A stretch of 64,000 bases of DNA from Vanilla planifolia (Eukaryota > Streptophyta > Magnoliopsida > Asparagales > Orchidaceae), in contig CM043868.1 in NCBI GenBank assembly GCA_023846275.1, positions 18,013,755 through 18,077,754 of the forward strand, written 5' to 3'. A model generated the notes under the pieces. The model worked only from the letters and a program-made list of their open reading frames with translations. It had not been told where the DNA came from and made no database searches. Below, in pieces: positions 24,822-34,800 of this stretch (positions within the stretch are counted from its first letter, which is position 1; each line of letters opens with the position of its first letter). The position numbers were made by a program, and so were the translations under genes.

Positions 24822-27028
24822 ATGGCGCCTAAGCCTCCAGCTACCACATGTTTCATACTCATCGTTCTCCTCCTCCTCTTCTCCCACAAAGCTTCCTCCC
24901 AATCCTCGTTTGATGAAAAGCAAATCCTCCTCAAGATCAAGAAAGATTGGGGCAACCCCACGGCCCTCAGCTCGTGGACGGCCGCCGGCCATCCCTGCGA
25001 ATGGACCGGCGTCTTCTGCTCTAATGGTTCCCTTACCAGAATCGATCTTTCCTTCAGTGAAATCTCTGCACCCATCCCGGCATCCATCTGCAAGCTTGGG
25101 AACCTCTCTTATCTCGACCTCTCCAACAACTATATTCCTGGAAGCTTCCCGTCCGTCCTCTTCGACTGCTCCTCTCTCCAGCAGCTGAACATCTCAAACA
25201 ATTGGTTCGTCGGCGATCTCCCCGCCGAAATCGACAAGATGCCCCAGGGACTCACCCACCTCATTCTTAGCCAAAATAACTTCACCGGAGACATACCCCT
25301 GGTCATCGGTCGTCTTCCAGCCATTAAGGTGCTTGATCTCAGTAACAACCTCTTCAATGTCTCCTTTCCGGCAGAAATTGGAAACCTTTCGACTCTGGAA
25401 TCTCTGAAACTTGCATGGAATCCCTTCCTTCCAACCAAAATCCCATCAGAATTTGGCAACTTGACGAGCCTCACCTATTTGTGGATGTCCGGCATGTATC
25501 TCGAGGGCGAGATACCGGAGAGTTTTGGCAACCTTACGAGATTGGAGCATTTGGATCTCTCAAGAAATTCATTGGTTGGGCATATCCCGGCAGGCATCTG
25601 GATGGTGAAGCCGCTGAAAGTTTTGTACTTGTTCGCAAACAAACTCACTGGAGAGATGAGCGACACCGTCGCCGCCAAGGGTTTGGTCCATATTGACCTA
25701 TCAATTAATCAGCTCACTGGGTCGATACCAGAGGCCTTTGGCGAGCTGAAGAACCTAACTATATTGTTCCTTTACTTCAACAATCTGTCTGGAAAAATCC
25801 CAACGAGTATCGGTCTGTTGCCTGAGCTCAATGATATCCGCCTTTTCAATAATAGCATCGAGGGGGTTCTGCCGGCGGAGTTGGGGAAGTATTCCAAACT
25901 GTGGAACCTTGAGGTAGACGACAATCGGCTCACCGGCGAAGTTCCGGCACATGTCTGCGAGGGGAAGGCTTTGACATCTCTTATTGTGTTCGACAACAAG
26001 CTCAACGGCAGTCTTCCGGAGTCTTTGGGCAGCTGTCCCACGTTGCTTAATGTTCAGGTTCAAAACAACAGGTTGTCCGGTGACTTTCCAGACGGAATTT
26101 GGTCTGCGGTTAACCTCTCGTTGGTGATTACAAGCCAAAACTCCCTTACTGGGTTTCTCCCAGCGAAGCTTCCCTTGAATCTAACTAGGCTGGAGATTCA
26201 AAACAATCAGTTTTCCGGAAAAATCCCGTCGTCCGCCGGCGGGCTTTTAGTCTTCCAAGCATCCAACAACAATTTTTCAGGCGAGCTTCCATCGAGCTTC
26301 TCCGAGATGTCGCGCCTCCAATACCTATCTCTAGGCGGCAATCGGATTAATGGTCAGATACCAGCGGCAATAAGCTCTTTGAAATCCCTCAACCTGCTTG
26401 ATCTCAGCCGCAATCTCTTCTCTGGTCAGATACCAGAAGCAATAGGATCCATGTCTTTGCTCACCGCTCTCGATCTCTCTGACAATGACCTGTCCGGCAT
26501 GATCCCTGCCCAGCTCAGTGCTCTGAGGCTTAGTAATTTAAACCTCTCTAACAATGAACTCACCGGCGAAATCCCTTCACCATTTCAGAACCAAGCCTAT
26601 GAACACAGTTTCCTATCAAATCCAGGCCTCTGCGCCTCTGAATCCATCCCTAGCCTTCGCAGCTGCACTGACTCATCGAGAAGGTTGGATAAGCGCCCTT
26701 CCGTCCTTCTCGTCTTATTCTCCGTCCTCGGTGCCGTCCTGTTCTGCGGGGTGGTTGCACTTGGAGTTCTCATATGCAGGCAACGTCGGCAGTGGAAGGT
26801 GAACAACAATCTGTCAGATTGGAAGCTCACGTCTTTCCATAAAATGAATGTCAGTGAATCCAACATCATGAAGGGCCTCAGTGATGAGAACCTCGTTGGA
26901 AGTGGCGGCGGCGGGAAGGTGTACCGCGGATATTTCGGGGCGTGAAACGGTGGCAGTGAAAAGATTTGGAATGCCCGAAAAGTGGATTCTAAGCTGAAGG
27001 AGTTCCATGCGGAGGTTGAAGTCCTAGG
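24822..27028 (+). pseudogene. LRR receptor-like kinase (HSL type), 5' part
   Basis: Plasma-membrane receptor kinase of the class XI (HAESA-LIKE) kind. I start at MAPKPPATTC because it opens a clean signal peptide; an in-frame ATG at 24771 adds 17 residues. Then come an N-terminal cap (FDEKQILLKIKKDW...PCEWTGV), about 20 leucine-rich repeats, a transmembrane segment (LLVLFSVLGAVLFCGVVALG) with RQRRQW, and the kinase start with the P-loop GSGGGGKVY. One extra G at about 26938-26941 gives a stop (26943-26945). The kinase continues in the next frame with ETVAVKR, including the ATP-binding Lys of VAVK, then a compensating one-base loss, and stops matching after HAEVEVLG at about 27030. The catalytic loop and activation segment are absent from the window. 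The far C-terminus resumes at 32331. Confidence 0.93.
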
Positions 27029-27105
27029 TGTTGAAAATTTGATTCAAATTTGACACGTGTCAGTCAATGAGTCAACGGATTAGTTAACGAGTCAATTTGT
27101 CAGTC
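27029..27105. mobile_element. LTR-like fragment at rearrangement junction
   Basis: Directly after the kinase fragment the sequence begins TGTTGAAAATTTGATTC, an LTR-like 5' terminus, with repeated GTCAA motifs, and after about 77 bases joins the truncated copia reverse transcriptase. It does not match the copia LTR at 32119-32330 beyond TGTTGAAAA. It may be a piece of another LTR caught during the deletion that removed the kinase core and the element's 3' end. Confidence 0.4.
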
Positions 27106-29793
27106 AATTTCTTGCAAGTTTTCATGTAAAAAGGTATTTTGTACATCTAATTGATGAGTAAACCAATTTATGGCAGCAACAATAGTAAGTAAACAACGAA
27201 GAGTTGTCAATTTTGCTGTAGGAGAAAAGGTTTCCTTATAGTCGAGACCTGCAATTTGTGTATATCTTTTTGCAACGAGGCGAGCTTTATATCGCTCAAT
27301 TGTACCATCAGAATGATATTTTATTTTGTAAACCCACTTGCAGCCAATGGGCTTGTGACCGACATGAAGAGAAACAAGAGACCAAGTGTTATTGCGTTGC
27401 AATGCTTGTAATTCAGCATCCATAGCTGCTTCCAATGAGGGAATTGGACAGCTTAGGAATATGTGGTAGGTTCAACCTGTGATGTTATACTGGCTAAAAA
27501 GGTACGATGAGATAATGAAAATTGTGAAAGAGATAGATGATGAGACAGAGGATACCTTGTATTTCGACTTGGACTTGTGCGAGGGGATGAATGATTGACT
27601 GCAGCAGACATGAAGTACTCTTGATGCCAGGCTGGAGGTTGTCGGTCGCGAGTTGAGCGACGAAGATTTTGGAAATTTTCATTCGGTTGAGGTCGTGAAG
27701 AGCTGGAAGATTCTAACAAATGGAAAGTTTGTGGTGATGACAAGGTGGAATTAATGGGCAAAGGTCGGTTGTTTTGAAGAGATAAAGGAGGATCTTGGGG
27801 AGATGTAGATGGCGCTGAATTATGCGGGGGTGAGGATGAATCCAACACAATAGGTGGCTTGGATATCTTGGATTCTGCTTCTGGGAAAATTGGCAATAAA
27901 GGAAAATTATGTTTCACAGAATTAGGAGAAGATTGTGATGACTGCATATTATTTGGAGGCGTAAATGGAAAAGTGTCCTCTTGGAAGTAGACATCTCTGT
28001 TAATAAGGAATTTTTTTGTAGATAGGTCATATAATTTATAACCTTTTTTGCCATGAGGATATCCCATAAAAACGCACTGAACAGCACGGGGATCGAATTT
28101 TCCTTTTGGGTGAACGTTGGTCGCGTAGCACTGGCAACCAAAAATGCGCAAGTGTTCAAGTGAGGGTGGCTTTTTGTAGAGTTTTTCATATGGTGATTGA
28201 TTAGATAAAAGAGGAGTTGGAAGCTGGTTAATTAAATATACGGCTGTAAGGATACATTCCTCCCATAATTTAAGGGGTACATGGGATTGAAAAAATAAAG
28301 AACGTGCCACATTGAGTATGTGACGATGCTTGCATTCGACTACTCCATTTTGTTGTGGAGTATAAACGTATGTATTTTGAAACTCGATGGCTTGATTGAG
28401 AAGGAAATTTTGTAAAGGCTGAAATTCACTCCCATTATCAGTGCGAATGATTTTAACGGAAGTGTTAAACTGTGTTTTTGCAAACTAAATAAATTTGATG
28501 AGTGATTAAGGTGTTTTTGATTTTTGTTTCATAAAAAAAACCCAAGTACAGCGAGTAAAATCGTCAACTATGGTGAGAAAAAAACGTGCCCCAGAATGCG
28601 AAGGAACTTTATGAGGTCCCCATACATCGCAGTGTAATAGTTCAAAAAGAATTTTGATTGTGATAGAATTGATAGGAAAATGCAATCTCGTTTGTTTTGT
28701 AAGAGGACAAATACTACAGTTATTGTGAAATGAGACTGTTTTTTTATTAATTGATAATGAAGGGGAAAGTAATTTCAAACGAGAAAAAGAAAGATGTCTG
28801 AATCGTGAATGCCATATATCGGGACTATTTGAAACTTGAAAGGAAGTTGGAGAAATGGAATTCGGCATTATGTAATAGAGTCCTCCATGTTGTTTACCCG
28901 AGCCAATCATCTTTCTAGTCGTTAAGTCCTACAAAATACATGAGTCAGGAAAGAGGGTGACAGAACAATTAAGACTTTTTGTAATTTTGCTGGCTAATAT
29001 TAAGTTTAAACGAAAAGTGGGTACACGTAGGACATTTTCGAGTGTTATATTCCGATTGAAAACTATGTTGCCAGTGTGTGTAATTGGTGTAGATGTGCCA
29101 TTTGGCAAATTTACTGTGTAAGAGAAAGGTGGTTGACTTTTTGACAAGAGGGAAGGGCGTGATGTCATGTGATCGGTGGCACCACTATCTAAAATCCAAG
29201 AATTGGTGAAAACAGAATTGACATGAGACTTGGATGCTGAAAACAAACCTACTACGTTTACAAAAATATCACTATTACCAGAAGAAGAATTCTGATTCAT
29301 GGTAAATAATGCTTTGGCCAATTGTTGAAGATATTCAGGCGAAAAACTCATGAGGGAATTGTCATCATTCATGTTCAAATTTTCTGCCATATTAACCGCA
29401 GACTGTGGCTTGCTACGTGAGGCCCGATTCTGTTGCGGCAGTCCGGCCTTGTTGTTTTTCTGCCTACAGCGATCCTCCGTGTGTCCGCTTTTGTCATAGA
29501 ATTTGCAATAATATTTCAAAGTTCTGCATTCTTCAATTGTGTGACCAGAACGATGGCAATGATCACGCATTTTGATATTTTTGATTCCGGATGCCTTGCT
29601 CTGGACATTCGCGGCAATGGTGAAGTTCTCAGTGAGTTTTGATGACAATTGTCTCTGTGTCTGCTATTGAATACCAGGGAATACGCCTGTCATACGTTGG
29701 GTAACGGTGTCATCATAAGGATATTTGACCTTACCCCTTTATACGATTCATTTAGACCCATAAGAAACTACATCAACCTGTCCTCTTGAAGTT
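27106..29793 (-). pseudogene. Copia gag end, protease, integrase and partial reverse transcriptase
   Basis: Read right to left. The gag C-terminal part has two degenerate zinc knuckles, each with one lost Cys (DHCHRSGHTIEEC and YYCKFYDKSGHTEDRC). The protease has SWILDSGATDHMT with its Asp intact. A stop follows near 28929. The pre-integrase domain has WHSRFRHLSF, and the integrase core has LLHCDVWGP and VDDFTRCTWVFF, a stop at 28506, then IIRTDNGSEF near 28430. The integrase C-terminal region (28310-27453) has ECILTAVYLINQLP. The reverse transcriptase (27435-27106) has [17 protein letters not shown] and LVAKRYTQ but ends at FLHENLQE, before the catalytic YVDD. At least four breaks separate the parts. 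Confidence 0.9.
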
Positions 29794-29798
29794 GTTGT

Positions 29799-31531
29799 TG
29801 TACCCTTTGATGTGATAATTACAAAACCAAGCTATTTATTACTGAAGGCTTGTTTTTTAAGTAAAATTGTTAATAATTAATTAAATCAAGCCATGTATTT
29901 TAGATGTCTAAAATAATGGTCTCTAAGGGCCTTGAGGTCATGGCATACTTCAAGGAATTTTTGAGACATGAGCAAGATTTTTTATAATTAAATTTCTTTT
30001 TATTTCTCTTGAATTTGATATGTCAAAACTTTGAGATTATGAGGCACACTAGTAGTATTAACATTTAAAAATATTATAAAATTATTTAATAATGAATTTT
30101 CATTTTTGGGCCAAGCATATTTGACAAAATGTATAGACATGGGTATTTGATTTTTTAATATTATTTTGGAATCGTTTTTTACGAATTTCTTTTCATAGCC
30201 ACTTAATTAACTTATAATACTATAAGAATATAAAATTATTTTTATACACTTATGTTCAAATTTGTGGCTAAAAAATTCGTCAAAAATACCCTAAAACAGC
30301 AAAAGTCTCGGGAAAAAGCACTGTTGCATGGGCGGGTCGACCCGGCGTCAAAACAGCCCGTCCAGGCCTTTTAGAAATAAAAAAAGAAAAATAAAAATTT
30401 GGTTGACCCGAAAGGGGCGAGCAAAGCCCGCCCAAAGACCGCCGAGAGCAGCTCGGCTAGCGCTGGTCAACGGTCAAAGAACAGTGCATGGCTAAGTCAA
30501 CCTGAACCGGGTGATGAAATCCCGGTCAAGGAAGGGGGGAGCCAGCCCCAAAGTGGCTCGCAGGTTAAACGGTGCAAATTTATTATAAAGCGGTGTGCCA
30601 AATTTCATTCTGTAGTGTGGGACTAAAAAATCCCACCTTATAACTTCGGCAGGATCCAAAGGCGTAGATCAAGCCCGCCCAGATCCAACAGGCGAGAGTA
30701 ATTTCGAACGGCTGTTTAATCAGCGCCGTTCGTTCAACGCGTGGGATCCAATGGTTCAGATCAAGTCCGCCCGGATCAGACAGTCTAGAGATGATCGAGC
30801 CGTGAAGTCCATCCAGCCGTCCATTCTTGAAGTGGGATCGGACGGCTGCTGCTCTTCTTCTTCCTTTTCGGGCTTCCGGCAACGACTATTTTCCGGTTTT
30901 TTTTTTACCGTTTTTCTAGCCGTTTGGAATTACTTTTTGGTGGACTATATATATAGGACATTTTACAATTTATAGTGTTGATAAATCCACTTGCAAAAAT
31001 CTTCAAAAACTAAGGAAAAAGGCCAAAACCGAGAGCAACAATTGGCATACTTGTGGGAGCTACGGGCTCAACCTTCTTCTCAAATTTCAACAGCTTTCTT
31101 CCACATTTCGTTGCATCATTCAGTAACATTTAGTTGTGCCACTTTGCTTTGAGAAATTAAAGGTGTAGGATTTTTGTATGCATTGCTATTGTAAAAATTG
31201 TACGCTTTATTGTAGCCGGATTTGTTCGGATTTTTGGTGTCTCGTTGGAGCACCGGTTGTACTTGGTTTACCCCTACCGGCTTCGGCAAAAGGGAGTGGT
31301 TAGTGGAAGCCCGATCGGGTTGATCGGGGGTGGATGTAGGCACGGGTTTGGCCGAACCACCTAAAAATCTTTGCCTTTTTTTTTGCTTGTCTTATTATTG
31401 TATTTTTCGTTTTTATTTCACAATTTATTTACAAACGTTTTTAATTGAAAGAATTTTCAAAATCTAAATTTTAGTGAAAAGCACAATTCACCCCTCCCCT
31501 CTTGTGCGTTGTTCTCACACGATTTACATCA
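29799..31531 (+). mobile_element. Solo LTR (1.73 kb) nested in copia gag
   Basis: The sequence runs from TGTACCCTTTGATGTG to CACGATTTACATCA, with TG...CA ends, flanked by the 5-bp repeat GTTGT on each side (29794-29798 and 31532-31536). Removing it with one GTTGT rejoins the interrupted gag frame of the copia element without gap. It contains a TATA-like CTATATATATAGG near 30943-30956 and ends with a CACCCCTCCCCTCTTG block, a 3'-LTR feature seen in large copia families. No internal retroviral genes are present, so it is best explained by recombination between the two LTRs of an inserted element. Open frames inside it (30399-30626, 31116-31343) look incidental. Confidence 0.88.
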
Positions 31532-31536
31532 GTTGT

Positions 31537-32056
31537 TCCTAATGTGCCTTGGCATGATCACAAGTGTAGGGATCTCGATAATTTTCGAGTTCATCCCATA
31601 AGGCTTTGAGTTTGGTATAATATGAGGCCACGGATATAGAGCCTTGTGAGATGGTTGCAATAGATTTCTGAATTTGGAATATTGTCGGTGCATTCTTTGT
31701 GAAAATTGATCTTTGAAGTCTGACCAAACTTGGTATGCTATTTTGGCATGAATGACACCTTCTGCCATATCTGTTTCAACAGAATGAGTAAACCAAGAAA
31801 GTATTAGGCTGTTGCATTGATTCCACAATGCGAATTCCATTGGTTTTTCTTCTTGGGACGGGGCTTGTAGCGACCCATCGATGAACCTCAACTTGTTCTT
31901 TGTAGTAAGAGCGTGAATCATAGCCTTACTCCATGATTGATAATTTACTCCATTTAATTTAACTGGTATGAGGATGTGACCAGATTGATCTGAATGATGA
32001 ACGTAATATGGATGTGAAGGATTCATATTACCAGCTTTTAATGATTCGTCTCCCAT
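31537..32056 (-). pseudogene. Copia gag, N-terminal part
   Basis: Starts with a Met at 32056 shortly after the PBS. The protein shows the plant copia gag pattern: PYYVHHSDQSGHILIPVKL, NYQSWSKAM, KNKLRFIDGSL, ALWNQCNSLILSW. A frameshift near 31680 moves the reading frame, after which SVASYYTKLKALWDEL and CDHAKAH continue in another frame. A stop follows immediately, then the solo-LTR insertion. Gag resumes left of the insertion with QEDRLM. Confidence 0.88.
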
Positions 32057-32106
32057 TGTTGACTATGGAAAAAAAAAACGGAAGCTTCAAGAGCACCAGA
32101 AAAGGT

Positions 32107-32118
32107 GTTCTGATACCA
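32107..32118 (-). other. Copia primer-binding site
   Basis: The minus strand reads TGGTATCAGAAC, complementary to the 3' end of initiator-Met tRNA with one change from the usual TGGTATCAGAGC. It directly follows the 5' LTR and precedes gag. Confidence 0.85.
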
Positions 32119-32330
32119 TGTTGAAAAAGGAAGAAGATAATGGTTTACGATAATGTGTTTATTTCATTAGAAAAATGCATAATATATACAAGAACAAGAA
32201 TCAATCTTTACCTATAATTATGCTAATCTCATCCTATAATTAAGCTACGTCATCTCCTATTTATAGAAAATATATACAATAATAAATGGTAAAGATAATT
32301 AGAATTAACTGATTAAAATTTTCCTTAATA
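32119..32330 (-). repeat. Copia 5' LTR (212 bp)
   Basis: Plus-strand ends are TGTTGAAAAAGG and CCTTAATA; the latter corresponds to the LTR start TGTTAAGG with TG changed to TA. A TATA-like CTATAAATAGGAG lies in the minus strand near 32265. Its partner LTR is not in the window, so age cannot be taken from LTR comparison. Confidence 0.75.
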
Positions 32331-32760
32331 GAGGCGGCCGACGGTGGAGAGGAGGAGGACAGAAATCTCACAGACTGGGCGTGGCGGAGGTACAGGGAGG
32401 GAGGCGCGGCGGTGGCTGATGCGTTGGATGAGGACATCATTGGGAAGTTGCCGGAGTATTTGGAGGAGGCGGAGACGGTGTTCATAATGGGGCTTAATTG
32501 CACGGCATATGACCCCTTGGTCCGGTCGACAATGAAGTAGCTGCTGCAAGTTCTGATGAACTTGGAGAGGCGACGCAACGGTGGTTGGAGCGGAGATGGA
32601 GCGTGCAGCGAAGTTACCAGAAGAGGAGGCGATTCCCTGCTGGAAAGCAAGAGAAACAGAGGCAGCCGAAGGAAGAAGGTTGCTGATGTAATGGAAGAAA
32701 GCGATGAAAGCGGAGTTTCTTGCTATGCCGCCTGTATCGATTCTTTGCTGTAAATGCGGC
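32331..32760 (+). pseudogene. LRR receptor-like kinase, C-terminal part
   Basis: The frame from 32331 reads EAADGGEEEDRNLTDWAWRR, then ADALDED, LEEAETVFIMGLNCT, and STMK followed by a TAG at 32538-32540, then LLQVLMNLERR. This is the kinase C-lobe end (subdomain XI) of the same receptor family: the family has TGREANDG...LAEWAWR...EVLQVL. The TAG replaces the Glu of TMKEVLQ. Together with the 5' part this leaves roughly the middle 200-plus residues of the kinase missing. After about 32570 the similarity fades. Minus-strand frames here are shadows. Confidence 0.85.
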
Positions 32761-33442
32761 GATCGAACTAGTGTGGCTGCTTCTCCTCTCCCAACTAAGG
32801 GCAATCCCCGATGGTGTTGCGGAGTTCGATTTACAGACCATCCTCAAGGCAGAATTGGGGCAAGTTTAATCTATTAGATATCATTAGAAATGAGAAGATG
32901 GAAGGTAAAATGATATTAATATAAAAGGATATAATTGTTAGTCATTTGGATGATTAGGAATGTAAAAATCATAATAACAAGTATAAAAAAGGAGTTGGTT
33001 TTTATTTAGTTTTCTTTTAGAGAATTTGAGAAATCCAACAGTCATCATAATTAGAGAGGAAAGGGAAGAGTAAGTGAAGGGGTTTTTAAGAGATATTTAA
33101 AAAAAATGTGTTAGAGGCTAAGCAACTCGAGAATGAAAGAAGATCAAAATTTGGTGAGATTACTAAATGAGAAAGCAAGAGGCAAGTAAGGTTTGTTCAT
33201 GGTATGTATATTTGATTAATTGTATTATAGTTAGAGGTTTTATTGATTTGAAGTATATTAAATTAAAAATGTTTGTGTTAGTCAACTTGTATTGTGTGTA
33301 TATGATTTATTGTATTATGTATTATAAGAAAGATGGCTTATTGAATTGAGATATATTATAAATTAGATACTTGTGTAAAAAAGACTTGTCATGATATATA
33401 TATTCAATATAATATGTATGGTAGGTTAAAGGTTTTTAATTG

Positions 33443-33541
<99 letters not shown>

Positions 33542-34659
33542 ATATGATGACAGTAAATCTATAGCACGATATGGATAGTAGTAAGAAAACCAACTTAGCA
33601 AATATTATTACATAATATGAAATTGGACATCATATACTATGATAAAATAAAAAATACAAATTGAATGAGACCGTATTATATGCTAAGGATAATCGCATCA
33701 ATATGATGTCATGATAATCAATAGCATCATATATGTGTCAAATTAGTCTGACAATATAAGAAAGAAAAAAAATTAGAATATACAATATAACAAATGTTTA
33801 GTATAAAATATGATCAAGTAATAAAAAATGGGAGTTAGGTGTAAGGTGAATGAGCTTGTAAGACAGGATTGTATTATATGAGTATGACAACATAATGATA
33901 TCAGCATGATAGAGTGTAGATTATGCATCAGTGCTAAGGGGTCAGATAAGTTCAACAGAATGAATAAATAAGAAGTATATCATATAGTATGACCACATGA
34001 TATTACATGATATAATCTAGTAGAAGAGAGAATAAACTTGAGACTTGTGAACAAGCTAATAATCATATAATGATTTTTAAAACATTGTATAAGATTGTTA
34101 ATGCATAAGAATAATTGGTTGATAAAGACAATATAATCTTGTATAATACCAAAGTAGATAACGTACAAGTATGATTAATTAAGAAGAAAAACTTAACCAA
34201 ATGTGATGGACTAAGTAATAGATGAACAAATCATATAATACAATGAACATTAATGTATAAATAAGATTTGGTGTGTAATAAGCCTACTACAAAAGAATCA
34301 TCAAGTTTCAACATAAAAATGAAAGTATAACATACATTATGATGAAGAACTGTAAAAGTGACACTTATACTTAATGCTTGAATTGACTATGCATAAATAG
34401 ATGATACATATGACTAGTAAATCAAATCAATATGATTAGTGTTACTAAGCATAGATGATGAGAGATTTAACGAGGCAAACAATATAAAGATGGGTATTGT
34501 ATAAGTATGATTAAGTCAAAAGTAATAACATTAGAGACGATAGTGATATTATAATAATATGATAAGCAGAAATTAAGATAGATTTAGGTAAGGGAATCAT
34601 GTAATATGAAGTCAATAATCGTACACATAGGATTAACAGAAATTAGAAGGCTGGTGATT
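32761..34659. other. AT-rich DNA with LTR-like relic
   Basis: No gene seen. From about 33020 a purine-rich stretch, then GGTGAGATTAC, then a TG/AT-rich tract resembles the region at 16950-17780 and the end of a gypsy LTR that would close at the GTCACA of 34671-34676. The (AT)n tract sits inside it. Confidence 0.4.
33444..33539. repeat. (AT)n microsatellite, about 96 bp
   Basis: An uninterrupted AT dinucleotide run of roughly 47 units. Such lengths are usually polymorphic between individuals. Assembly length may be unreliable here. Confidence 0.97.
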
Positions 34660-34800
34660 AGAAGGGGGATGTCACATGGGCGGTATTAGAGCAGTACCTT
34701 TTTCTAGTTCAATATAGTTTAAGTATGAACCAAGTGGAAGCTAGTGAGCCTATAACGCTCAAGATCGAAGAGGAGGTTGTCACGACTCACCCAATATCAA
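34660..34800 (+). mobile_element. Collapsed gypsy element: LTR end, PBS, PPT, LTR start
   Basis: GGGGGATGTCACA ends at 34676. A PBS-like GGCGGTATTAGAGCAG follows at 34679-34694. After only about 80 bases there is a purine tract, GATCGAAGAGGAGG (34763-34776), directly before TGTCACGACTCACCC at 34778, a typical gypsy LTR start. An ATG at about 34722 opens a short frame MNQVEASEPITLK. This looks like an LTR element whose internal region has shrunk to about 100 bases, either by deletion or as a miniature (TRIM-like) element. The two LTRs could not be aligned by eye. Confidence 0.4.

Larger units (their letters stand above)
27106..32330 (-). mobile_element. Ty1/copia retrotransposon, 3'-truncated, inside receptor kinase
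   Basis: In minus orientation: 5' LTR (32330 to 32119), PBS (32118 to 32107), gag, protease, integrase, and reverse transcriptase ending abruptly at about 27106. The rest of the reverse transcriptase, RNase H and the 3' LTR are missing. The right end abuts kinase exon sequence at 32331 without spacer, so the element inserted in the receptor-kinase gene. A later deletion took the left end together with the kinase core. Gag is split by a nested solo LTR. Frameshifts and stops make it inactive. Confidence 0.9.

Noticed and set aside
27029..27105. Reading this piece as the 3' LTR of the 27-32 kb copia element
   Set aside because: It agrees with the 5' LTR only over the first nine bases and then differs entirely; no matching target duplication (CTAGG against GAGGC).
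32325..32804. Minus-strand frames opposite the kinase C-terminal fragment
   Set aside because: The plus strand encodes the receptor-kinase C-lobe; the antisense frames are shadows.
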